In this document: positions 29,830 through 38,708 of the stretch, piece by piece
Layout of the letters: each line of letters opens with the position of its first letter
Position numbering within the stretch: position 1 is the first letter of the stretch
Source of the DNA: Ruminococcus sp. HUN007
GTDB taxonomy: Bacteria; Bacillota; Clostridia; Oscillospirales; Ruminococcaceae
Length of the DNA stretch: 64,000 nucleotides
Direction: 5' to 3'
Assembly (NCBI RefSeq): GCF_000712055.1
Contig: NZ_JOOA01000002.1
Coordinates: 2,702,001 to 2,766,000 of the forward strand
Notes under the pieces: model-generated
What the model was told of the DNA's origin: nothing
Seen by the model: only the letters and a program-made list of their open reading frames with translations
Databases searched by the model: none
Program-made: the position numbers and the translations under genes

Positions 29830-29943
29830 ACAGGGAAACGATGACCTGTCTGCAGATCATCCGGGACACGGGGCGGGCCCCCGCACACTCTCATTCCCAT
29901 GGAGAAACGGCGAAGCCGGATCTCCGGCATGAAGTTTCACAGA
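29830..29943 (+). repeat. Dispersed palindromic element, copy 3 (degenerate, in leader)
   Basis: 114 bp. The ends are ACAGGGAAACGATGACC and CATGAAGTTTCACAG, still partly complementary; the third hairpin survives as GGAGAAACGGC-GAA-GCCGGATCTCC with mismatches. It is the most diverged copy. It lies between the promoter at 29766 and the first SGNH gene. Confidence 0.6.
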
Positions 29944-29967
29944 AATTAATCGGAAGGAAGTCAGACG

Positions 29968-30882
29968 ATGCCTGAAAACAGACCAGTATCACTGAACATG
30001 ACTGCTGTAAGAAAGAGAAAGAAAAAGTCCAATCCATTTAAATTATCACTGATTCTCATGTTCTATGTGGTAAGTATAATAGTAAGCTTTTTAATTTATG
30101 CAAATAATTTTGATATATCATCCAAGCCTTCAGCAACATACAACGGCGGAGCATCGAAGCAGGAACCGGTTGTGGTAACCGACTCCGAAGGTGCTTCAGT
30201 AACTGATGCTGACGGAAACACGCTCGTTGAGATGAGTGAAGTTGAAAACAGCGAAACAGAAGGAAACAACCCTGTTCCTGAGTCAGAGGCACAGCCGGAA
30301 TCATATCTTGAAAACTGTATGTTTATCGGTGACTCTATCACAACAGGCCTTTCAGTTTACAAGCTTGTACCGTCAGACAACGTGTTTGCTGATGTCGGGC
30401 TTCGTATAGACAAGATAAACGAAACTCCGGTCAAGAATACAAGATTTGACGAACCGGTCAAGGTCATGACTGCAATCGAGGAACTGAAGCCGAAGAATAT
30501 CTACATTCTTCTCGGAAGCAACGGTGTAGCATGGTATAACAATGACTCAATGATCGAGGCTTACGGCACATTCGTTGACGATATCAAGACAAAGCTTCCT
30601 GATTCATCTATCTATATCATTTCACTTACACCTGTAGGCACAATGAAGGAAAACATAGATACAGTTGAAAACGGAAAGGTTCTCAATTCAGAAATCGACC
30701 AGTTCAATGCAAGACTTCTTGAACTTGCAAACCAGAAAAACGTACATTACGTTGATGTAAACTCAGCACTTAAAGATTCGTCAGGAAAACTTCCTGATGA
30801 TGTTACCAGGGACGGTATGCATTTCACACTTGATGTCTACAAAAAATTTGTAGAGTACATTCTTACTCATACTGCGAAATAA
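29968..30882 (+). CDS. Membrane-anchored SGNH/GDSL hydrolase
   Basis: 304 residues. A basic N-terminus (RKRKKKSN) and one transmembrane segment (LSLILMFYVVSIIVSFLIYA) place an extracellular SGNH domain after an acidic linker of ~60 residues. Catalytic blocks: block I FIGDSITTG (nucleophile Ser), block III LGSNGVAW (Gly/Asn of the oxyanion hole) and block V DGMHF (Asp/His pair). Such enzymes act on acyl esters of surface polysaccharides or lipids; the substrate here is unknown. GGAAGGAAG precedes ATG. A second SGNH gene follows after 17 bp. Confidence 0.82.
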   Translation: MPENRPVSLNMTAVRKRKKKSNPFKLSLILMFYVVSIIVSFLIYANNFDISSKPSATYNGGASKQEPVVVTDSEGASVTDADGNTLVEMSEVENSETEGNNPVPESEAQPESYLENCMFIGDSITTGLSVYKLVPSDNVFADVGLRIDKINETPVKNTRFDEPVKVMTAIEELKPKNIYILLGSNGVAWYNNDSMIEAYGTFVDDIKTKLPDSSIYIISLTPVGTMKENIDTVENGKVLNSEIDQFNARLLELANQKNVHYVDVNSALKDSSGKLPDDVTRDGMHFTLDVYKKFVEYILTHTAK

Positions 30883-30899
30883 ACCGAAAGGCGGTAAAG

Positions 30900-31895
30900 A
30901 TCACGGACAGCAATAATATTGTAAAAATTACTGCTGCAGCTTTACTTGTTATATTTACCGGAAGCTATATTTCCACACTGGCCGGACTTGGATCTGAACA
31001 GGTCCTCGAAGAAATTCCTTCGGAAACTGTTGTCAGGGAAGCGGCTGTACTGGAAACTGAAGGCTCAGTTCCTTTCACCGGTGTACCGTTCTCCACAGTC
31101 ACAGTCTCTGCAGTTACATCTGCAAAGCCGGAAACAGAACGTACCTCACCGGTTACTTCAGTATCGGAAACGGAAGAGACCGAAACTGAAGAAACGGAAC
31201 TTTCCGAGACGGAAACTGAAGAAATTTCAGAAACAGAAGCGGAAACGGAACCGGAGATACCGGACGAAACAAAACCGGAAAAACCTGCAGGTCATTCCGG
31301 CGGTGACTATAACTATGGGGCGCCTGTTCCTGCATCAGGTCAGGTGAAAGGCAGCGATTATTATGATACATGTGCTTTTGTAGGGGATTCGCATACAAAC
31401 GGACTGTGGGCATACGGATTTGTTGACAGCAGCAGGGTCTTTGCAAAGGATGGCCTTTCAATAAGCAACATCCAGCAGAGCATAAGCCCTTCATCCATTG
31501 CATCCGTTTCACCTGAAAATATCTACATCATGATGGGGACGAACGGCGTTGCGTGGCTTAAGTCTTCAGATATGATAAGCTCATATGAGGATTTTGTCGG
31601 ACAGATAGTTTCGCAGATACCGGGAGTGAACATTTACATTCTTTCAATACCGCCGGTATCGTACGAACGTTCCACTACGACTGATGCGAAAAAGAATATC
31701 AGTATGGACAGGATAAGAGAATATAATTCAGATCTTCAGGACATGGCTGCAAGACATGAATGGTATTTTCTCGATACATTTTCAGCGATATGCGGATCCA
31801 GCGGCTATCTCGAAGGATCCACTGACGGTGTTCATATGAACAAGGATCTGTACGTGAAGTTTACCGACTACATCCTTAGCCATACAGTTGAATAG
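30900..31895 (+). CDS. Second membrane-anchored SGNH/GDSL hydrolase, apparent AUC start
   Basis: 331 residues if read from the ATC at 30900. The SGNH domain (FVGDSHTNG, MGTNGVAW, DGVHM) is encoded from about 31360 and closely resembles the upstream protein. In-frame sequence upstream encodes a clear membrane segment (ITAAALLVIFTGSYISTLA) and a ~100-residue Glu/Thr-rich linker with no stop. No ATG, GTG or TTG occurs in this frame before the GTG at 31344, which would cut off the anchor. A good ribosome binding site (AAAGGCGG) stands 5 nt before ATC at 30900, so a non-AUG start, or a single base error in ATG, is the best reading. Probable product: exported esterase partner of the upstream enzyme. 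Confidence 0.7.
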   Translation: MTDSNNIVKITAAALLVIFTGSYISTLAGLGSEQVLEEIPSETVVREAAVLETEGSVPFTGVPFSTVTVSAVTSAKPETERTSPVTSVSETEETETEETELSETETEEISETEAETEPEIPDETKPEKPAGHSGGDYNYGAPVPASGQVKGSDYYDTCAFVGDSHTNGLWAYGFVDSSRVFAKDGLSISNIQQSISPSSIASVSPENIYIMMGTNGVAWLKSSDMISSYEDFVGQIVSQIPGVNIYILSIPPVSYERSTTTDAKKNISMDRIREYNSDLQDMAARHEWYFLDTFSAICGSSGYLEGSTDGVHMNKDLYVKFTDYILSHTVE

Positions 31896-31905
31896 GGGGA
31901 GAGTT

Positions 31906-32370
31906 ATGAAAAAATTAATTTCAGCGTTCACAGCCTGTGTGACAGCAGGAATACTTTTATGCTCATGTTCCGGAGGCAGTTCCGAAGCTGCGACAGAGGA
32001 TCTTCTCAAGGCAGCACTTGACAACGGCACCGGATTTGATGAAATGGTCAGTGTTGAGGGTTCTGACATAAAATACACCTACGACATTGAGGAAAGCTGG
32101 TACGACGATTTTGCGGCATCCGTTGCCGGAAACATGGCCTATGCCGAGGAGGCAGTCTTTGTAAAGGCATCTTCCGATGAGAATGTCGAAAAGATCGAAA
32201 AGGCTCTTGAAAAGAGACTTCAGAGCAGAAAAGAGACTCTTAAAAGCTATGCTCCTGCGGAATTTGCCAAGCTGGAAAACAGCAGTGTCGAAACAAAGGG
32301 ACGCTATGTGTATCTCGTTGTGTGCGAGGATTCAAAAAAGGCTCTCAAGGCCGCCGAAAAGGCGTTCTGA
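31906..32370 (+). CDS. DUF4358-type lipoprotein
   Basis: 154 residues from ATG 31906 (GGGGGAGAG upstream). The signal peptide has a lipobox-like LLCSCSGG, so it is likely lipid-anchored. The mature part (AATEDLLKAALDNG, FVKASSDENVEKIEKALEKR, LENSSVETKGRYVYLVVC) matches the DUF4358 pattern of small Firmicute lipoproteins. Function unknown. It is 10 bp after the second SGNH gene and probably in the same operon. DUF4358 genes often accompany SGNH acyl-transfer clusters, which hints at a shared surface-modification role. Confidence 0.72.
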   Translation: MKKLISAFTACVTAGILLCSCSGGSSEAATEDLLKAALDNGTGFDEMVSVEGSDIKYTYDIEESWYDDFAASVAGNMAYAEEAVFVKASSDENVEKIEKALEKRLQSRKETLKSYAPAEFAKLENSSVETKGRYVYLVVCEDSKKALKAAEKAF

Positions 32371-32388
32371 AAACTTTAAAACCGAATA

Positions 32389-32505
32389 CTAAGGAAACGC
32401 TGATTTATGTATAAATCATTGTGGGGTTCCGGGGCGAAGCCTTGCAGATCCTGCTTCCGGAAATCCGGTGAATCCGTAATTCCGGTTTGATCAGTGTTTC
32501 CCTAA
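32389..32505 (+). repeat. Dispersed palindromic element, copy 4
   Basis: 117 bp, ends CTAAGGAAACGCTGAT and ATCAGTGTTTCCCTAAA. The first hairpin (TGATTTATGTATAAATCA) is intact; the central and third hairpins are eroded (CGGGGCGAAGCCTTG; CCGGAAATCCGG followed by a changed arm). It lies between the DUF4358 stop and the terminator at 32509. Confidence 0.85.
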
Positions 32506-32508
32506 AGT

Positions 32509-32548
32509 AATACCAGACATGCTTTTACGCTGTTTGGTATTGTTTTTT
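32509..32548 (+). terminator. Terminator of the SGNH-DUF4358 operon
   Basis: AATACCAGACATGC (32509-32522) pairs imperfectly with GCTGTTTGGTATT (32529-32541), then GTTTTTT. No separate nrdD promoter is evident in the 33 bp that follow, so read-through or a promoter within the hairpin region is possible. Confidence 0.75.
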
Positions 32549-32581
32549 AATAATGCAGGGGACTTAAGGAGGACGCTTAAG

Positions 32582-34912
32582 ATGCTTACAAAGATCATAA
32601 AAAGAGACGGCCGAAAGGTTACTTTCAATATAGATAAAATGGCAAATGCAATATTCAGGGCAGCGCAGTCGGTAGGCGGTTCTGATTACCAGGAGGCTAT
32701 GGATATCGCATGCAGGATCACGGAATCGATGGATGAAGGATTCCGGGGAACGATCCCGACTGTTGAACAGGTGCAGGACATAGTTGAAAAGACTCTTATC
32801 GAAGAGGGACATGCAAAGACGGCCAAGGCATACATTCTTTACCGCTATGAAAGAACGCGTGCGAGGGAAATGAAGTCAAGTCTTATGAAGGTTTTCAGGG
32901 ACCTTACCTTCAAGTCGGCCAAGGACAGTGACATCAAGCGTGAAAATGCCAACATAGACGGCGACACTGCAATGGGTACGATGCTCAAGTACGGCTCTGT
33001 AAGCGCCAAGGAATTCTACGAGATGTATGTTCTCGAACGCGAACACGCCAAGGCACATGAAAAGGGATATATCCACATTCACGATCTTGACTTCCTTACG
33101 CTTACTACTACCTGCTGCCAGATAGACCTTATAAAGCTCTTTAAAAACGGCTTTTCAACAGGCCACGGCTTCTTAAGGGAGCCAAACGATATCGCCAGCT
33201 ATTCAGCTCTTGCCTGCATTGCTATCCAGTCGAACCAGAACGATCAGCACGGCGGACAGAGCGTGCCGAATTTCGACTACGCAATGGCAGTGGGCGTAAG
33301 AAAAACATATAAGAACCGTTACGTTCAGAACGTGGCACGATGCCTCGAACTTTTCGGTATTTCAGACAATGCGGCAGAAACTGCAAAGAAGATCGCAGAT
33401 GAGATAAAAGCGGACACAGGTCTTGTTCCTGTGCTTTCAGGAGATAACGGATATCAGAAGGCTGAATTCGAAAAGCTCACGATACTCACCGATGCTGAAA
33501 ATGCAAGAAAGATCCAGGAGTTTTCATCTTCAGCAGCTTTCAGAGAAACAAACAGGGCGACTTACCAGGCAATGGAAGCTCTTATCCACAACCTCAACAC
33601 CATGAACAGCCGTGCAGGTGCCCAGACACCGTTCAGTTCAATAAACTACGGTACTGACACATCTCCGGAAGAAAGAATGGTAATAAAGAACATACTCCTT
33701 GCAAATGAAGCAGGACTTGGAAATGGCGAAACACCGATCTTTCCGATACATATCTTCAAGATCAAGGAAGGCATAAACTACAACAAGGAAGATCCGAACT
33801 ACGATCTTTTCAAGCTTGCATGCCGTGTATCGGCAAAGCGTCTGTTCCCGAACTTCTCGTTCATAGACGCTCCGTTCAATCTTCCTTACTACAAGGAAGG
33901 CGACTACAACACTGAAGTTGCCTACATGGGCTGCCGTACACGAGTAATAGGAAACGTGTACGACAAGTCAAGAGAGATAGTTACAGGACGAGGCAACCTA
34001 AGCTTTACTTCCATAAATCTTCCGCGTCTTGCCATCAAGTCGAAGGGCGATCTTACGAAGTTCTACGAGCTTCTTGACAAGTACATGGATCTTTCCATCG
34101 ACCAGCTTATGGCCCGCTACAAGATACAGGCGCAGAAAACAGTAAAGAACTTCCCGTTCCTTATGGGACAGGGCGTGTGGATAGATTCCGAAAAGCTCAG
34201 GGAAAACGATACAGTGGGAGAAGTGCTGAAGCACGGAACTATGTCGGTCGGATTCATCGGACTTGCGGAAACTCTGGTTGCTCTTACAGGAAAGCATCAC
34301 GGCGAAGACGAGAATTCAAGAAAACTCGGCCTTGAAATAATCACGAGAATGCGTAAGAGGCTTGATGAGGAATGTGAAAAGACCGGCCTTAACTTTACAC
34401 TTCTTGCGACGCCGGCTGAAGGACTTTCAGGCCGTTTCGTAAAAATGGACGCAAAGAAATACGGCGTTATCAAGGGCGTAACTGACAGGGAATACTACAC
34501 GAACTCATTCCATGTACCGGTTTACTACCACATCAGCGCCTTTGACAAGATAAGAATAGAAGCTCCGTACCATGCACTTACAAATGCAGGTCACATAAGC
34601 TACGTTGAGCTTGACGGCGACCCGCTTCAGAATCTTTCTGCCTTTGAAAAGGTTGTAAGATGCATGAAGGAATCAGGCATAGGCTACGGTTCAATAAACC
34701 ATCCGGTAGACCGCGATCCTGTGTGCGGATATACGGGAATAATCGGTGATACCTGTCCGAAGTGCGGGCGCACCGAAGCTGAGCACATGCGTAATTTCGA
34801 GCGTATAAGAAGAATAACAGGCTACCTTGTGGGAACGGTGGACCGTTTCAACAACGCAAAGCAGGCCGAAGTACGTGACAGAGTAAAGCACGGCGTTGAC
34901 GAAAATGAATGA
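32582..34912 (+). CDS. nrdD: Anaerobic (class III) ribonucleoside-triphosphate reductase
   Basis: 776 residues from ATG 32582 with AAGGAGGA 7 nt upstream. An ATP-cone (KIIKRDGRKVTFNIDKMANAI onward, residues 1-95) precedes the NrdD barrel. The C-terminus carries the zinc site (CGYTG...CPKCGR) and the glycyl-radical motif RRITGYLVGT. It reduces ribonucleoside triphosphates to deoxy forms under anoxia. The glycyl radical is made by NrdG, whose gene overlaps the end of this one by 8 bp. The cone suggests allosteric control by ATP/dATP. Confidence 0.97.
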   Translation: MLTKIIKRDGRKVTFNIDKMANAIFRAAQSVGGSDYQEAMDIACRITESMDEGFRGTIPTVEQVQDIVEKTLIEEGHAKTAKAYILYRYERTRAREMKSSLMKVFRDLTFKSAKDSDIKRENANIDGDTAMGTMLKYGSVSAKEFYEMYVLEREHAKAHEKGYIHIHDLDFLTLTTTCCQIDLIKLFKNGFSTGHGFLREPNDIASYSALACIAIQSNQNDQHGGQSVPNFDYAMAVGVRKTYKNRYVQNVARCLELFGISDNAAETAKKIADEIKADTGLVPVLSGDNGYQKAEFEKLTILTDAENARKIQEFSSSAAFRETNRATYQAMEALIHNLNTMNSRAGAQTPFSSINYGTDTSPEERMVIKNILLANEAGLGNGETPIFPIHIFKIKEGINYNKEDPNYDLFKLACRVSAKRLFPNFSFIDAPFNLPYYKEGDYNTEVAYMGCRTRVIGNVYDKSREIVTGRGNLSFTSINLPRLAIKSKGDLTKFYELLDKYMDLSIDQLMARYKIQAQKTVKNFPFLMGQGVWIDSEKLRENDTVGEVLKHGTMSVGFIGLAETLVALTGKHHGEDENSRKLGLEIITRMRKRLDEECEKTGLNFTLLATPAEGLSGRFVKMDAKKYGVIKGVTDREYYTNSFHVPVYYHISAFDKIRIEAPYHALTNAGHISYVELDGDPLQNLSAFEKVVRCMKESGIGYGSINHPVDRDPVCGYTGIIGDTCPKCGRTEAEHMRNFERIRRITGYLVGTVDRFNNAKQAEVRDRVKHGVDENE

Positions 34913-35420
34913 GATAAGATATGCCGGTACCGCCAACGATTCGATAGTTGACGGTCCGGGACTTAGGTTCTGCATATTTACACAGGGCTGTCCGCACAGA
35001 TGTCCGGGATGTCACAATCCGCAGACACATGATTTTAACGGCGGAAAGACCGCAGACCTGTCATTTTTCACTGAAAAGATAAGGAAAAACCCGCTGCTTG
35101 ACGGTGTGACCTTCAGCGGGGGTGAACCCTTCTGTCAGGCGAAGGCTCTGGCAGCACTTGCGCGTGAGCTGAAGGATACAGACCTTAACATAGTTACCTA
35201 TACAGGATATACATACGAGTATCTCACGGAAAATGCGGATGAAAGCAACGGATTCATGGAACTTCTTGAATGCACGGACATTCTTGTTGATGGTCCGTTC
35301 ATACAGGAATTAAGAAGTATTGAACTTAAATTCCGGGGAAGCAGCAACCAGCGTATAATCGACTGCAGGAAAAGTCTTGAAACAGGCGCGGTTGCTGAGA
35401 TCGATCCGGATACGCTGTAA
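34905..35420 (+). CDS. nrdG: Anaerobic ribonucleotide reductase activating enzyme
   Basis: 171 residues. ATG 34905 (MNEIRYAG) overlaps the nrdD stop, a sign of translational coupling. The radical-SAM motif CPHRCPGC (Cys29, 33, 36), FSGGEP and the N-terminal SIVDGPGLRFCIFTQG are typical of NrdG. It cleaves S-adenosylmethionine with its [4Fe-4S] cluster to place a radical on the glycine of NrdD. Confidence 0.96.
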   Translation: MNEIRYAGTANDSIVDGPGLRFCIFTQGCPHRCPGCHNPQTHDFNGGKTADLSFFTEKIRKNPLLDGVTFSGGEPFCQAKALAALARELKDTDLNIVTYTGYTYEYLTENADESNGFMELLECTDILVDGPFIQELRSIELKFRGSSNQRIIDCRKSLETGAVAEIDPDTL

Positions 35421-35450
35421 AACTGCGGGCAAAGAAGGGAGCAAAATAAT

Positions 35451-37074
35451 TTGAACATAATTCTGAAACTGAAAAAAAGCGCAGCACTTATTCTTGCTCT
35501 TTTGCTTGTGATCCCGCTTGCAGCCTGCGGCGACAGCGGCGAAGATGACGGAGCGGGCTATTCCTTCCGGTATACACTTTACGGAAACCCGAAAAACCTT
35601 GATCCTCAGCTCGCCGTGGACCGTTCTTCGCTCATGATAATCCGGAACATGTTTACCGGCCTTGTTACATTCGGCCAGAACGGGAAGCTTGAATACGGAG
35701 TTGCGAAGAGCTGTGAGGTTTCCGAGGACGGACTGCGGTACAGTTTTCACGTTAAGGGATGACTGCCACTGGAGAAGCGAGGCGGGTCCTGAAGGTGTTG
35801 TAACGGCTCATGACTTCGTTTATGCGTTCAAGAGGATATTCGATCCGGTCATGCAGTCTCCGTACAGGGAAAAATTCAGTTTTATACACAATGCACGTGC
35901 CATAATCAACGGTGAGATCGAATATACCGAGCTCGGTGTCTATGCGGTAAACAATACGGAACTGGTGTTCCATCTCGACAGACCGAATTCCGAATTCCTC
36001 TATCTGCTTACAACGGCTCCTGCGATGCCGTGCAACAAGCGCTTTTTCGAAGGAACAAAAGCGCGCTACGGTCTTGACGAGGAATCGGTCATCTCGAACG
36101 GCGCTTTCTATATGACACAGTGGTCCTACGATCCCTACGGCAGTGACAATCTGATCTATATGAAACGGAACTATGAAAACTCGGCATCGGACAGAGTGTA
36201 TCCGTACATGCTGACCTTCCTTATCGACCGCGACAGCGATGCTCCTGCGGAAAACTACGACGCATCGCTTACCGACGTTTATGTTTCGCGGGCGGCGCAG
36301 AAAAAGTCATTCGTAACTGCTACCGATGTAAAAAGCTACGAAACCTCATCGCTGGGTATCATCTTCAATCCGGAGGTCCAGATAAACGGAGAGATCAAAC
36401 AGGCACTTTCTCTCACCGTTGACAGAAAGGCTATCGAAAAGATCTGTCCGGATGACCTCAAGGTTGCCTACGGCATCGTTCCGGGAAGCATGTACGTGGC
36501 CGATGCAGTATACAGGGAACAGTATCCGGCAATATCCTTTGATTTTTACAAAGCTGAAATTACGGATGAGACAAAGGCGATGGCAAAGGATTTCTTTGAC
36601 ACCTATCCGGGCGAGGCGGAAATCCTTGTCCGCAACAAGGCTGATGCAGGCGTTGTAAACAAGATCATCGGCGACTGGCAGGACAAGCTCGGTGTCTACA
36701 TTGAACTCCGTTACGCCGACGATGAAGAATACTACAGCCGCATGGAAAGCGACGATTACTTCATGGCGTTTGCTGAGATAGACAACTCCGACAAGTCGGT
36801 GTACTACTATCTGAAAAATGTTGTCGAAACACTTTATGAAAGCGATGAAAGACAGGACCTCAGGGATGGTCTTGACGAGGCACTGACCTATTCGACGTTT
36901 AATGACAGGTGCGATGTTTTCAGCAGGACGGAAAATGAAATAATGATGTCCGGCGACTACATCCCGCTTTTCTACAGAAAACTGTTCCTCACATACAGAA
37001 AGAACGCAAAGGATCTCAACTTCAATCCGTTCTCGGAACAGATCGATTTCAGAAAAGCGAAATATTATAAATAA
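35451..37074 (+). CDS. Peptide/nickel-type ABC substrate-binding lipoprotein, one frame break
   Basis: About 540 residues when the break is bridged. TTG start at 35451 with GAAGGGAG upstream. A signal peptide with lipobox LAACG is followed by the SBP_bac_5 (OppA/DppA) opening YTLYGNPKNLDPQLA; further on come GVVTAHDFVYAFKRI and the late YIPLFYRK. The frame breaks at G-run 35756-35758; deleting one G gives FHVK-DDCHWRSEAGPEG, which is what the family expects. The N-terminal piece alone would be 103 residues. No permease or ATPase genes are next to it, so it is an orphan binding protein in this window, lying behind nrdDG. Confidence 0.82.
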
Positions 37075-37086
37075 TAAAGAATTCGA

Positions 37087-37116
37087 ATCCGGTACTTTTT
37101 AAGTGCCGGATTTTTT
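37087..37116 (+). terminator. Terminator after the substrate-binding lipoprotein
   Basis: ATCCGGTACTT (37087-37097) and AAGTGCCGGAT (37101-37111) form an 11-bp stem with one mispair, 3-nt loop, then six T. Confidence 0.85.
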
Positions 37117-37127
37117 CGCGTAAAAAA

Positions 37128-37161
37128 GCCACACTGCGATGATGAACAGTGTGGCGTTAAT
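37128..37161 (+). terminator. Second hairpin after the lipoprotein
   Basis: GCCACACTG (37128-37136) and CAGTGTGGC (37147-37155) form a perfect 9-bp stem, then GTTAATTTTTTG. It could be a second terminator or an inverted repeat linked to the recombinase downstream. The remaining ~200 bp to the recombinase show no gene. Confidence 0.55.
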
Positions 37162-37371
37162 TTTTTGTGAAAATATTTCAGTTTTCGTAAAATATCTTAT
37201 TTTGCGAAAAATCACTGGCTGTGTTATTATAATTATCAGTATACATTCATTAATAGTATTAATTCTATCACATACCGCTCATAAAGTCAAGTTCAGAAAT
37301 ACCATGATATCAATAATATTCACTCGGTTTGGTGATTGTTAATTAAAATACAGCTATGGAGGCATAAAGCT

Positions 37372-38562
37372 TTGATACAGTTTAACATATATCTTCGCAA
37401 AGACGGAAGATGGGAAGGAAGAATTTATTATCCTTCTGAGGAAGGAACGAAGAAAAAGTATAAATCTTTTTACGGAAAGAGTTATGAAGAAGTTGTACTA
37501 TTGATAACAAAACACAAATCAGATAATACTGTTACAGATGAAATATCAACAACTTTCAGCGAACTTTACTCAGAATGGATTGAAAACAGCAGACGACGGA
37601 TAAAGGAATCGACTGCTGCAAATTATCAGATGAAGGCTGACAAGCACATTCTACCTGTGTTTGGCGGCCTTTATATTCATGAGATCACTTCTGAAATGAT
37701 CTATGATTTTATATCTGATAAACAGGAAAACAAACTTTCAAACCGCTATATATCAGATATTATGACCCTTATGAAGGCAGTGATGCGTTACGGTGAAGTT
37801 CATTATCACTTAAATAATCCGACGAGAGATATTGTAATGCCTAAAAAACACAAAGCCGAGATTGACAGGCTATCTTCTTCAGAAGAAGCAAGGCTTGAAA
37901 ATTACATTGCAAACAATCATTCACTTGCTACGCTTGCTGTAGCTCTTGCAATGCTTACAGGATTAAGAATCGGTGAACTGTGCGCTTTGCAATGGAAAGA
38001 TGTTGATCTTAAAAAACGGATAATTACCGTCAGCAAAACGATACAACGTATACAATGCAGAAACGGAAACAGGAAAACTAAACTTATTATTACTGATCCG
38101 AAGAGTCGTTCTTCATTTCGCACAATTCCAGTTCCGGAAACACTTATATCATTCCTCCGCAAGTTTCAGACTAATGCGGAGGATTTTGTTTTGTCAGGAA
38201 GCAGAAAACCCGTTGAACCACGTACAATGCAGAACCGTTTTCAAACTATACTGAAAAACGAAAACCTGCCGTCAGTCCACTTTCACGCCTTACGTCACGG
38301 TTTTGCAAGCAAATGTATTTCTCTTGGTTTTGATATGAAATCGTTAAGCGAACTCCTTGGACACAGCAGCGTGAAAATCACTATGGATAACAATTATAAA
38401 TGTCTTGTTTCTTATCTGAAACGAACAGGAAGTAAAGATATTCCTACTAAATTAAAAGAAGGAAACATCGCCCTTGGCTTGGCCGGTGGTATCGCCTTCA
38501 GAGAGAACTTTACAGTCGTGGAGAACTGCGCGAAGACAGAGCGGAACGGTTACTTTCATTAG
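37372..38562 (+). CDS. Tyrosine site-specific recombinase (phage-integrase family)
   Basis: 396 residues from TTG 37372 (GGAGG at 37358-37362). An N-terminal arm/core-binding part (FSELYSEWIENS onward) precedes the catalytic domain: Arg I in TGLRIGELCALQW, the Lys hairpin around TDPKSRSSFRTIPVP, HxxR in HALRHGF and LGHSS. The nucleophile region reads ITMDNNYKCL, with one residue more before Tyr than the common TMDxYxH, and the usual His after Tyr is missing, so activity is uncertain. The C-terminal ~35 residues are unusual. It ends 2 bp before another possible start and 147 bp before the cytidylyltransferase. No att site was recognised. Confidence 0.82.
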   Translation: MIQFNIYLRKDGRWEGRIYYPSEEGTKKKYKSFYGKSYEEVVLLITKHKSDNTVTDEISTTFSELYSEWIENSRRRIKESTAANYQMKADKHILPVFGGLYIHEITSEMIYDFISDKQENKLSNRYISDIMTLMKAVMRYGEVHYHLNNPTRDIVMPKKHKAEIDRLSSSEEARLENYIANNHSLATLAVALAMLTGLRIGELCALQWKDVDLKKRIITVSKTIQRIQCRNGNRKTKLIITDPKSRSSFRTIPVPETLISFLRKFQTNAEDFVLSGSRKPVEPRTMQNRFQTILKNENLPSVHFHALRHGFASKCISLGFDMKSLSELLGHSSVKITMDNNYKCLVSYLKRTGSKDIPTKLKEGNIALGLAGGIAFRENFTVVENCAKTERNGYFH

Positions 38563-38708
38563 GCATGAATAAAATCATAAATAAAGGTCTTGATCCGAGA
38601 GTCGGAGCCGAAGAACTTATGTCACGTGATAAAAAATCAGAATCAATAAAAGACGATTTACATATAAATTATGAATACTCTTTGCTGCAGAGCAAGAAAG
38701 GAACAAGT

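Noticed and set aside
38565..38708. N-terminal extension of the TagD-like protein or a separate small gene
   Set aside because: The 48 codons show no family resemblance and lack a good ribosome binding site, while ATG 38709 matches the family's N-terminus.
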